A stretch of DNA of 64,000 nt. It comes from Patellaria atrata CBS 101060. Lineage: Eukaryota > Ascomycota > Dothideomycetes > Patellariales > Patellariaceae. Below the pieces are notes generated by a model. That model was not told the DNA's origin, did not search any database, and worked only from the letters and a program-made list of their open reading frames with translations. A program made the translations under genes and the position numbers. Each line of letters starts with the position of its first letter. Position 1 is the stretch's first letter. The stretch spans positions 719,550 through 783,549 of the forward strand of contig MU006094.1 of the NCBI GenBank assembly GCA_010093705.1, in the 5' to 3' direction. Of the stretch, positions 12,001 to 23,039 are shown one piece after another.

Positions 12001-15000
12001 CATGCAGTCATATCAGAAGATGGCAAACACAAGATTGTGTGGAGCATACACCATGCGTTGTACGATGGAGACTCGGTCCCGATGTTCCTCAACATGGTTT
12101 CTAAAGCATATGATGGTGTCCTACCCGATCCTCAGGCTGGTCCATTCAACCACTTCATCAAATATACGATGAACTTAGATCTCGAGTCCGCTTCGAAATA
12201 TTGGCAATCTCAGTTTGATCCCATAAACCCTGTACAGTATCCAGCGCTGCCTTCCCCAACATACCGGCCGAACCCTGCATCAATCCACAGGCGACCTATT
12301 CGGTTCGCTCGACGACTTGCATCAACTATCACAACTGCAACACTGCTCCGAGCAGCTTGGTCCCTTACAGTGGCTAACGCCGCAAAATCCGCGGAGGTAT
12401 CGGTGGGAGTAACTCTTGCCGGACGCACAGCACCTGTGCCTAATATCGAAACTGTTGTCGGTCCAACATTCGTTACCCTCCCTACACGTGTTGCGTATGA
12501 TCCTAGTGATAGTGTCGTTGGATACTTGCAGCGAACTCAATCCTACATTGTTGATATGATGCAGTTTGAGCACACCGGTATCCAGAAGATTCAGGAATTC
12601 AGCTCCCAGTGTCAAAGTGCATGTCAGTTCCAGAATATTCTTCTTGTTCAAACTGAAGGTGATCTGAGCTATCGAAAACTCCTCGGTTATGACGACACGA
12701 CGGGCGGATTTGGCAGGTTCAACAGCCACTCTCTGATGTTGCTTCTCTTCCCCAGCAACGAGGGCGTTGATGCTGTCTTTAGCTTCGACAGTTCTGTGAT
12801 TAGCGGGGAGCGGGTCGCTCAGATTGACCAACAACTGGAGCATTTTATTCACATACTATGCTTGGAAGAGGACAATCGCCCAATCTCTTCAGTACTCAGC
12901 AGTGAAGTTTCTCAGGAGTTTAACGCCACGGGAGTTGTTCAAAGCTATCAAGAATCTAAGGAGGCCTCAGAAGAAGTCTCGAAACCAAAGGAAATGCCAA
13001 ACGGACTGCCAAATGGAACAGCTTCGGCTCAGAAATCGCCACCCAGCACAGAACAAGAGATCCTTTTAGCTAAGTTATGGGCTGATGTGCTCAGAATCTC
13101 CCAAGCAGATGCTATCAGTGTTACGGACGAATTCTTCAGCACCTATGGAGGTAATTCTCTCTTCAGTTTGAACCTTGTACAACGTTGCCAGAAGAATGGG
13201 TACCGCCTTACGGTCAAACAAATCTTCCAACATCCTAGGCTCGCTGACATGGCAAATACTATGAAAAAGATAGCCGCGGGTGAGAAAAAGGCTGCGATCA
13301 TCCAACCCTTCGCCTTACTTGAACCCAATGGATTGTCGAAGAAGGCTATTCTGCCAGAGGCCGCACAATCATGCGGTGTCTCGGAAGAAACGATTGTTGA
13401 CATTTATCCCTGCACCCCCTTACAAGAGGGATTGTTAGCGGTCTCACAAACACAACCGGGGTCTTACATCTCTAAGACCGTGCATGAACTTGCTGATGGT
13501 ATTGACATTGCTAGATTTCGTCTGGCGTGGGCCAAAGTGTACCGGGATATGGAGATTCTAAGAACCAAAATCTTCCAGCTTACTAGTCCACAGAAGTCCT
13601 TGCAAGTTGTTCTATCCTCTGATATGGAATGGCAGGAATCCACAAGTCTACCTCAATACCTCGAAGAGACCAAGGACATTGAGATGGGTTTCGGGACAGC
13701 CCTCAACCAATTCGCAATTATATACGACGAGAACTCGGCTAAGACATACTTTTCACTCATCATACACCATGCGCAATATGATGGCTGGTCCATGCCCTTG
13801 ATGTTCAACAGGGTCTATCAATCATACATTGAAGGCTCCACGGTACCCCGTGGCATCAGTTTTAATAACTTTGTCCAAGTTGTAACTTCACAAAATCCCT
13901 CGAAGCAAGAGGAGTTCTGGCGAACACAATTTACCGACGCTTCACCTATTCACTTCCCAGAACCTTCTCCTTCTGGTTCAAAGCCGGGCAGCCAGATCAA
14001 TATCGAGCATTCAATCAAAGTCTCAAAGCCTAAGAATTCTAGCATCATAACCTCTACCATTCTACGTGCTGCTTGGGCGATGCTCCTAGGGTCATATACA
14101 AACTCTGAGGACGTTACCTTCGGAGCAACATTGTCAGGAAGGAATCTACCTTTGCCAGGAATTGAAAACTTAGCAGCTCCAACGCTGACCACGGTTCCCG
14201 TTCGGGTTCAATTTGAAAGGACAGAGCAGGTCTCAGACTTTCTGCGTCGGGTGCAAGACCAGGTTACAGACATGATCGAGTTCGAACATTCCGGTTTGCA
14301 ATCAATCCGCAAACATTTCCCTGAAGTCTGCAATTTCGAAAACTTGCTAGTTATTCAACCGAGGGGCAAAGAGATGGATCAGTCAAGGCTATGGACTGCA
14401 ACTCAACTGGGAGATACATCACGCTTCCTTAGTTATCCTCTCGTCCTTCAATGCACGCTCGAGGACGATATCGATACAATTCAAGTTACAGCCACTTATG
14501 ATCCGAAACGCATTGCGCACACTCAAATGGATAGAATCCTCAAGCAGTATGGGACTGCAGTATCTCAATTAATGTCTGCGGAAGATAAAACTACCCTTGC
14601 TCAGCTCAATCTTATCAGCGCGGATGATGAGCAAACCCTCAAGGATTGGCTCCAGGAGCGTCCCGCACCTGAAATTGTGGACAGATGCCTACATGCATTG
14701 ATCACTGACCAGGTCTACGATCATCCAAAATCACTCGCTATAACATCCTCCGAAGGACAGGAACTGACGTATGGGGAGTTATACGAGTTCTCTTGCAGAC
14801 TACGTCACCTATTAGCTGAGAACGGTGCTCATCCTGGGATGAAGATACCAATAGTCTTTGATAAGAGCATATGGGCAATCGTTGCCATGACAGCTGTTCT
14901 TTATAGTGGAGCTGCTTTCGTACCCATTGATCCCGATCATCCTGCCAGTCGTCGCAACGCACTCTTCGACCAACTCAACCCTTCTATTATCCTATCTTCG

Positions 15001-17975
15001 CCGAAATATGCAGATCTGTTTAAGACTTACACAACCTTTGGTGTGGACCGTGGTTTCCTCGAGAAGCTGCCGTCTGTTAGGAACGGCGAGAGAAAGTACA
15101 GCCCTGTGCTGGTCTCTCCAACAGATCCCGCTTATGTTCTCTTCACTTCCGGCAGTACTGGAATTCCCAAGGGTGTGGTTATCTCCCATGGTACCGTTTC
15201 TTCATCAGTCAAGGCTCATGGAGGCGCTATGGGTATGAGCGAGAACACCCGAGCGCTACAATTCTGCTCTTATACCTTCGATGTCTGCATAGCTGAAATT
15301 TTCGCAACCTTGGTATTTGGCGGAACCATCTGCATACCCACACCAGAAGGTCGTATGAACAATCTCGCAGGCGAGATCCAGATTCTGAAGCCGAATTGGG
15401 CTTTCTTGACACCAAGCGTTGCAAGATTGGTTGATCCTTCCGAGGTGCCGAGTCTTGAAATCCTTGTCTTAGGCGGAGAGGAGGTCAAACCGAGCGATAG
15501 CTCTAGATGGAATGGGAGCAAAGTTCGTCTTATGAACGGTTATGGGCCTACAGAAGCTTGCGTGTTCTGCGTTACCAGCGATATCGATACCACTGCGCAC
15601 TCTAGGACAATCGGTAGAGCCATCGGCTGCTCAGCTTACATTACCGATCCAGAAGATCATACTAAGCTAGCCCCCATTGGTACTATTGGAGAATTGCTCG
15701 TTGCCGGACCTATTCTTGCCACTGGTTACCTTAATAGCCCCGAGACCACCTCAAAGGTCTTCATTCAGGCACCAGCTTGGGCCGAGAGGGTGAAGAGAGA
15801 CGCAGTCGCACCTAGGAGATTTTACAAGACAGGTGACTTGGTACGATATGATCACTGCGGAGAAATCGAATACATGAGAAGAAAAGACACACAGGTGAAA
15901 GTGGGTGGCCAAAGAGTGGAGGTTGATGATATTAACCATTGGATTCTCACCGACAGCGAAGTCAACCATTCCCTTGTACTCTTACCGAAGAGTGGCCTCT
16001 TCAGTGCGAGGAAGCAACTTGTCGCCGTCTTCTCGAAGAAACAGGATACTGAGTTCGGTGTACCCCTGAAATTGGTACCAAATGCTATTTCACAGCCAAA
16101 GATCTCAAGCCTCAAGTCAACACTAGCTGATAATCTCCCGACATACGCCGTTCCTGCTATCTGGATGGCTGTTGAGAAGATTCCTTTGTCGGCAGCCGGT
16201 AAGATCGATAGAAGACGAGTTCGTGAATGGGTTGAGAATATCTCCAAAGAGGAATACCTGGAAGTTACCGCGGCAAACACGCAAAATAGTAGCTCGGTAC
16301 AACCAAAGGGACCGCTAGAAGAGAAGTTGCAAACTATCTGGGCCTCTGTTCTTGAAATCCCGGTGGAAAGTGTATCTGCTGATAGATCGTTTTTCAGTTA
16401 TGGTGGTGACTCAGTAGGTCCCTTGAGCTCAACGTTTCTCACAATATCGATTCTAATATCCTCTAGATTTCTGCTATCCGAGTCGTAAAACAATGCCGCA
16501 AACAATTGATTGACGCATCAATTCAAGATTTGATGATTGCTCGAGGAATCTCGCATCTCGCTAAGATCGTAAATTCCAAGGAATCCACCACTATTCCCGT
16601 CAATCCTCCTGCCAAAGCGATCATCTCTCCCATGAGCACTGAGGCAGTTGCACAAGCAGCCAAGATAAGTAATCAGAACCCCGAAAACATTGAGAACATC
16701 ATGAGGTCCACACCTTTACAAGAGGCCATGCTGTCAAAGAGGTCTGAAGGATTCTATAACTTAGAGATGCTACTTGAGATCGAGTCCAGAGAACCACTGG
16801 ATATCAACCGCTTACAGGGAGCTTGGAACCAAGTCCTTAAACGTCATGCCGCGCTTAGAACCATCTTCGTCGAGCAGAACGGAAGAGCGGATCAGATTAT
16901 TCTCAAAGACATCGAATCGACGCTTTCTGTAGAAGAAGTGGAAGAAATTCGATCCCGCTCAAGGGAGAGCTCTATTAACCGTAAACCCGCCTATCCCCAG
17001 AATGGGCCATACCACAAGCTATCCGTCGTCAAGTCCGAAGGCAAACCGTTCGTGAAGATTGAAATTTTTCACGGTCTAACAGACGCCGTCAGTCTAGGGA
17101 CCGTATTCCGCGATCTAGCGCTCGCATACGACAGCAAACTTCCCTCGACCCCGGCTCCCCAGTTCTCAGAATACATCAACTACATCACCAACCAATCCGA
17201 GCAAGGCACAAAGTACTGGAACGAATACAGCGCAGGCGCTTTACCATCTCTCATCGCGCTGACGCCAGAAACCGACGCTACCGAGATGACACTCCTTCAC
17301 ACTGACGTGGAAATCGCACGACAGAGTGAAATAGCTTCATTTTGCCGACACCACGGCATCTCCATTGCGAACTTCTTCCACGCCACCTGGGCGCTCGTTC
17401 TCAAATCTTACATTCCATCCAAGGAGGTGACATTCGGCTACCTCGTCTCCGGCCGCGACATCGACATCGACGGCGTCGAGGAAACAGTCGGCGGTCTCCT
17501 CTCAGCCCTCGTCTCGCGACAAGCGGTGGATGATCAGACGTCCCTGACGCAGCTCCTAACGCGCATCCGAGACGACAGCGTGCAGAGCTCCGGGCACAAG
17601 TTCTGCGATATCGCGAAGATAAACCCGTTGTTTAATACTATGGTTAATTTCAGGTATTTTGCGTTCCCCTTTCATTTTCTAAAGCTGAAATCAAATCACT
17701 AACATGAAAACAGAAAATATCCCACCCCAGTTAAAGATGCGGATATTTCGATCAGTTTTGAATATAGAGAAGGCTTTGATCCGTGGGGGTACGATATCAC
17801 GTTGTTAATACAGGAAGGGGGGGATAAGATGGATGTTTCGTTGGCGCATTGGAATACTGCTTTTTCGGCTGCAAAAGGGAAGGAGATTGGGGATTGTTTT
17901 GGAAAGGTCGTTGAGGGTGTGCTTGGGGATGCGTCGCAGAGCGTTCGTAGTCTTTTGGGTTCGGTTAGGGCGTAA
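9060..17975 (+). CDS. Non-ribosomal peptide synthetase, C*-A-T-C-T-C-A-T-C
   Basis: Four exons: 9060-9482, 9535-16413, 16467-17653 and 17714-17975; introns 52, 53 and 60 nt; 2,916 residues. An in-frame TGA at 9033 makes 9060 the first usable ATG. The N-terminus is only the rear half of a condensation domain. Adenylation domain 1 (about 230-720) has FSSGTTGKPK and NAYGPAEA. Carrier 1 has its serine at about 784 (LGGNS). Condensation 1 has HHALYDG at about 980. Carrier 2 has serine 1349 (YGGNS) with no adenylation domain of its own. Condensation 2 has HHAQYDG at about 1552. Adenylation 2 (about 1857-2380) has FTSGSTGIPK and NGYGPTEA. Carrier 3 has serine 2434 (YGGDS), the last codon before intron 2. 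The final condensation domain reads FHGLTDA, lacking the first histidine. There is no epimerase, thioesterase or reductase, so release is probably by the terminal C domain. The product is unknown. Confidence 0.95.
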
Positions 17976-18953
17976 AAAGTAATGGTGGGATTTTGGGTGG
18001 TTGTATATATAGAGTATTAATAGTTAATGAATCCCGTAATGAATGACTGTTGTGTTACTGTTAGGTTCTCTTTGTATTTGGACTGCTGGAGTTGATGGTC
18101 TGGAACTAGATCCATAGCACTGGAGCATTTTCGGTTTTATAGACTACCCGATTAGGTTAAAGCCGGACTAGTGTCAGATGCTGGGCTGGCTACTGTTCAC
18201 AACATCCTTTATCGTTCCTCCGCGTTCTTTATCGTCCAATTCTCTTTATGCAAATAAATTCCCTTTGTGGAATTGAAGAATACCTGATATAATAAGACGC
18301 GTGGCTATAGGAAGGATCGCATTGTCCAACGTGTGCAGCAGGATGCTGTAGGCTCTAATCGTGGTGCTGGCTTGAACGATTATAGAGCCTACGTCGTTAT
18401 AATACTAAAATAGCTCTATGATATTGATAGTATCCGATAGAGGGGAAGTCCATAAGTAGAGAGCTAAACATACTGGAAGGTTAGGTCAGTAAGTAGCAAG
18501 ATAGTGTGACTACTATTTCCCGTCAATACTTGGTTGTAGAAAGTATTCCTATAAGTATTTCGAACTACTAGGCGACAAAGCTGCTTGAAGGATAGTGCTG
18601 AGATTAGTAGCGGCTCATATATTTTCCCGGCCTAGCTTCTATCTTGCATTGACAGCAGCCCGTATGACATTGTTCGAAGCGGTCGTCAGTTCCGTAAAGG
18701 CTGTCAAGAAGTCTATATCTCGTGCGGCGGCGAGATCTATTCGACGAGTCGCAACCTCAAGGTCTGGTGTACCTTACTGGTGATTTGGATGTCTTTGTTT
18801 CGCCCTTCGATAGATATCTTGGATATTCTTGAAGCTGAACTTGAAGCTTTATGGGATATGTGTATGCCTTGTACTGTGTTCGAGTGTAAGGTTGAGGCGC
18901 AATTGGGCCCAAGTATTGGCCTATTTCGAATAGGAAGATACTCATCGTCGCAG
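17976..18953. other. Gap between NRPS and kinase-like gene, with hairpin
   Basis: This is the convergent 3' flank of the NRPS and the kinase-like gene, with no supported gene. It is AT-rich and contains an inverted repeat at 18348-18391 (listed separately). A short open stretch at 18780-19322 on the plus strand overlaps the kinase-like gene's 3' part and is treated as a shadow. Confidence 0.45.
18348..18391. repeat. Inverted repeat / hairpin, arms about 15-17 bp
   Basis: GTAGGCTCTAATCGT (18348-18362) is followed after about 13 nt by ACGATTATAGAGCCTAC (18375-18391). The arms are complementary except for a two-base insertion. It could be a remnant of a small transposon end or a structured 3' element. 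No flanking target-site duplication was evident by eye. Confidence 0.5.
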
Positions 18954-19973
18954 CTACTCCCTGTTAGTAACCCCACGCTTCAGCATTGCCATATAATCTT
19001 CACAGCCTCCGTTATCGCGCGCCAATACCGAGTATGGGTAAGGGATATGACAGCTGCGACACACACATGGAGAGATAGAATAGCTATTGAGATGGTCTAT
19101 GACACTCAAGTAACGACTGGTGAATTGGGGATGCATACAGCGATATCTCAACTGATCTTGGCACGTTATGAGTGCTTTCTTGTGTTGAACGAAGTCATAT
19201 ATGGGCTTGTCGAGGTATTCACCGAGCATGAGGTTGCGCTGAATAGTCTTAATTTCTGCTGCGATCTCCCTGGCGCTCTGATATGTCCCCTTCCAATACC
19301 CAAGGATAACAGATTTGAGTAAGAGGTGATCCGTCTCCGGAATCGCTCCCCTTGCATAGCGGCCTTTTTGATCATCTTCATCGATCCCCGCGTAAGCCTT
19401 ATGGGTAGTAGATATCTGATAGATAATCGGGCCAAGTGCGAATAGCTCTGACTGCACTGTTGGTACGCCAGAGTTGTCTAAATCGGGGTGCTCAGCTTGT
19501 CCGCTGACCGTCACGGAGGGTTTATTTTCATCTATCCAGCTACTGGAAAAGTCGCAGTACTTGACATTGTCATCCCATTCAAGCAGCAAGTTATTGAGTG
19601 AGATATCGGCTTGGAAAACTTCCTTCTCGTACGTCCCTTCTGCTGCCTGAGCGGACCATCTCATAGTTTCCTCTGGTGTGGGAGTAGCACCTTTATGCTG
19701 AAGTATGAAAATTGGGACGCAGAGAGGGTACATGAGGCGCTCGAAAATAATTGCACGCTCGCGCGAGTATAAGTACTTTGCGATTCTGGGATGCTCGCCC
19801 AAGCGTTTGCATATGCTTCGTTCGACCATCAGGTCCTTGATGCGCTCCTCTCCGCCATAGAACCTTTTCACCACGGAGTAATCGTTAAGGGGAAAGGCCA
19901 TGCCGGATACTCCTGCGTTGAGCAAGAGGGTGTTCCAGGGCACCTTCGGTAGCTCAGGCGTGGATTTGCTCAT
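18954..19973 (-). CDS. Protein-kinase-like protein, degenerate catalytic loop
   Basis: Single exon, 339 residues from the first ATG (19973); an extension to about 20021 has no ATG. It has the kinase layout: a small lobe with VVKRF (presumed ATP-anchoring lysine), a helix-C glutamate in VERSICKRL, a hinge near IIFERLMYPL, a catalytic loop QADISLNN and a metal-binding DFSSS. The catalytic Asp and Asn are kept, but the usual His of HxD is Gln and the DFG glycine is missing. The helix before the loop (QAAEGTYEKEVF) is a few residues shorter than normal. The last 90 or so residues match nothing I recognise. Such divergent kinases are expanded in filamentous fungi. It may be a weak or inactive kinase. 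Its place between the NRPS and the acyl-CoA synthetase may be chance. Confidence 0.7.
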   Translation of the reverse strand: MSKSTPELPKVPWNTLLLNAGVSGMAFPLNDYSVVKRFYGGEERIKDLMVERSICKRLGEHPRIAKYLYSRERAIIFERLMYPLCVPIFILQHKGATPTPEETMRWSAQAAEGTYEKEVFQADISLNNLLLEWDDNVKYCDFSSSWIDENKPSVTVSGQAEHPDLDNSGVPTVQSELFALGPIIYQISTTHKAYAGIDEDDQKGRYARGAIPETDHLLLKSVILGYWKGTYQSAREIAAEIKTIQRNLMLGEYLDKPIYDFVQHKKALITCQDQLRYRCMHPQFTSRYLSVIDHLNSYSISPCVCRSCHIPYPYSVLARDNGGCEDYMAMLKRGVTNRE

Positions 19974-20597
19974 CCTGATTCTTGACCGATTATCAAATCT
20001 AGTGAAAACTTCTCTTCTCACAATGGGATAAACTGTATAGTTGCGGTCTTTAGCCTTCTTCAGTCTTCTCGTAACCTGTTATCATATAGGCTTTGATTCG
20101 TCTCCTGAATCTCTAGGTTAGTCGAAGTGATTTCGTTAACCTAGTATGATGGAAAAATAAGGTAAAAGAGTGACTATTGTAATGAGAGAGACAATCCCAG
20201 ATCAATCTTGGGCCACCGTATATGCGCCTTTGGATAGAAAATATGCGCGAATGTTGCATTTGATTCGTTAAAGTAAAATATAACCAAGAGAGTAGAAGGT
20301 TAGCAGCATGAAATTTTCAATTACAGAACAATGAAATCGAGATTGATGCCCCTTACGGATGGCTAACTCCATGTAGTTTAGAGAGTGGATATAAAGACGT
20401 TCACAGCATCCGATTTTCTAGTCAGTCTCTAACAACTACCTTCTATGCTTAACATATCTTGTAGAAAAGAAATGCCGTATAAGGCGGTCCAGACACAGAA
20501 AGAAAATGATTCTGACGCCGAAATTCCTTCGTGAATCATTTCGCAGACGCTGACACAGTTCATAGGGTCCAACATCAGCCTGTCCCAAACAAACGGC
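19974..20597. other. Intergenic, no gene seen
   Basis: Promoter side of the kinase-like gene and 3' flank of the acyl-CoA synthetase. The 66-codon open stretch at 20429-20629 is out of frame with the synthetase tail and has no recognisable content. Confidence 0.5.
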
Positions 20598-23039
20598 TCA
20601 AAGGGATACCGTCTTCGGCGGGACCCCATACTGCGCCTTCTCCCTTAAAGCGTCAAGATCTCCCTGCTTGAACTCCACCCACACCGGCTCCACGCCCACA
20701 ACCTCCCTCCCCAGTAACGCCGGTGCCCAGTACATCGTATCGCCCGTACTGCTCTCCTCGACGGCCCGCACATCGATGCCCTCCTTCTTCAGCGGCACCT
20801 TGTTCTGCTTGTTGTTGTGCATCGGGACGATCTCCTTCAGCAGGCGCAGGAAGATCGGGATCGCGTACTTGGGCATCGCTTTCCGGCAGTACGCCATGAG
20901 CTGTGCGAGAAAGGTCGCCATGGAGGCCGGAGCGTGAGAGGCCCGGATGAAGATCGCAGCGCAGCCGGCGCGGCCGTCGAATCCGGGGACGAGCACGCCG
21001 TACACAATTGCTTCGAGGATCGCCGGGTAGGCGCTGAGGAGGGAGGCAATTTCGAGTGTCGAGACGTTTTCGGATTTCCAGCGGTATGTGTCACCGAGTC
21101 TGTCATGCGTGTGTGAGTAGTTGTAATATCCGAGGATAGGAGAAGATATGGAATTACCTGTCAAGGAAGAACCATCGACCATCAGGGGTTCTCCTTAACG
21201 CGTCTCCGCTCCTGTACCATAGATCGCCATGGGCGAAGACGTCTCTCTCGAACTTAGACTGCGTCGCCTTCTCATTCTCCCAGTAACCCACGAAGACTTT
21301 CTCGTGAGGTAATTTGACGAGGATTTCTCCTCCCTCTTCGTACGGTTTTCGCCTGGCAAATCCCGTCTTCGGATCCCGCCAGATATCCCCCGTCTCACCG
21401 TCCACCTCAACGGGTACGATCTTATTCCTCAGCATAAGCCTCATCAGCGCGCCGTGATAGCCCACTGCATCCTTCCTATATGGGCCCCTGCTCGCATTCA
21501 ACAAACTTGGCATGCCCTCCGTGCTATTGAAAAACTCGCAAATATACTCAACACCGAACCTCTCACTGAACTTCTCCCACACATCCGGTCTTAGTCCATT
21601 TCCGAACATCATCTTGACCCTATGCTGTCTATCCTTAGGAGTTAGAGGAGCTGCTAGTAGATATCTAGCAGTTTCCCCAACGTAGACAAAGGCTGTGGCG
21701 TCCGAGTCCCGGATATCGTCCCAGAAGCGGGAGACGGAGAATTTTTTGCCGACACAGAGAGTAATACCGCTGATCATACAGCAGACGGCGGTGGTGTTCC
21801 CGGTTCCGTGGTACAAAGGCATGCAGATGTACCATCGATCTCCAGATGGGCCGGCCTTCAGGCCGAGGGATTTCATGCGTGGGGTGCCGAGAACAGAGGT
21901 GCGGATCATTTGGAAGGCGCAAGCTTTGGGAAAGCCAGTTGAGCCGCTGTAATTTGTGTTAGTTGTCGATTTTCTCGTCTTTTCAAGGTTTTGATAGGAG
22001 CAGAACTAAGGGAGTTCAGGAGTAACCAACCTTGTATAAAGCAAACACATCGGAAACTCCGGCGGGATATTCTCCCTATACTTGTCCTCCGGTCTCTTAG
22101 GCTCTAAAGCATTTATCTCACTTTTCGCCGCCTTATCGAGCACTACAATCCTCATGCCCAACTCCCCTTCAATCCTTCCTCTCACCTCCTCTATCCTCTT
22201 TAAACACGCTTCATCGTCGTCCACCAGAATGACTTTAGCCCCACTGATTTTCAAACAATGCACCAGACCGTCACCACCGAGGTTGTAATTGATGAGCGCA
22301 GGTGCAGAACCGACAGCCCAGCTCCCCAACGTGGCGAACATAAAGTTAGGGGAGTTTGTCAGGTAAAAGGCCATGAGCTCCCCGGATTTAACGCCCCGGG
22401 ATATCAGAAATTGCCCGTACCTGCAAGATTGGGCGTACGCGTCGGACCAGTTGTAGCAGCCATCGCGGGACCAGATGCAGAGATGGGAGTCGCGGTATTT
22501 GAGCGCTTGCTCTTCAAAGCGGTACCAGATGCATACCCGTTTGTTCTTAGCTGAGATGGTGGTTAGTGGGATTCAAAAGAGTATTCGTTGGGTTCTTGAC
22601 TGTTCATCAACTTTTGGCATCTGATAATGAGTGGGAAGAGGAGGGGCGGAGGAGATATGGACAATACCATGCTTTGCATATTGCCTTGCCGCGGACCAGT
22701 CCCAGTATAATGTCTTCACGTCCTTAGCTATTTGAAGTTTGGCGTCGAGATATGCTGCTGCTGCACCTGTTGCTGCGATGGCGGCTGCGCTTGTGGCTAC
22801 TAATTTTTAGGAGTGATTGTTAGCACAATTCATAAGGTGGTTTCCCTTCTTTTCTAATCGTGGGCGGCCAAACACTCTTTTTGTATTCTTTTTTGGTTTT
22901 TTCTTTTTCTTTTTCTTTTTAGCTAAAGTGTAGACTACTCAAGCTCTCTCATCGCTATCGCCATGAAATAAAAAAGCAGTGGAGAGGTGACCGAAAGTTA
23001 AAGAGATAAAAGATATGTACATCACTTACCGAGCGCCAT
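20598..23039 (-). CDS. FATP/Fat1-type very-long-chain acyl-CoA synthetase / fatty acid transporter
   Basis: Five exons: 23039-23030 (only ATGGCGCTCG), 22799-22668, 22550-22031, 21946-21158 and 21099-20598. Introns are 230, 117, 84 and 58 nt; the protein has 650 residues. An Ala-rich hydrophobic N-terminus (about residues 4-22) could be a membrane anchor. The ATP/AMP motif YTSGSTGFPKA is split by intron 3. Then come PLYHGTGNT, FFNSTEGMPS and YRSGDALRRTPDGRW. The FATP/VLACS signature DRLGDTYRWKSENVST is split by intron 4. The enzyme activates fatty acids to acyl-CoA, usually at the ER, peroxisome or plasma membrane, and couples this to uptake. It lies 2.6 kb beyond the NRPS. A role in supplying an acyl group to the peptide is possible, but the NRPS has no intact starter condensation domain, so an independent lipid role is at least as likely. 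Confidence 0.88.

Noticed and set aside
12322-12852. 176-codon minus-strand frame inside the NRPS
   Set aside because: It lies wholly within the first condensation and linker coding region and has no independent support.
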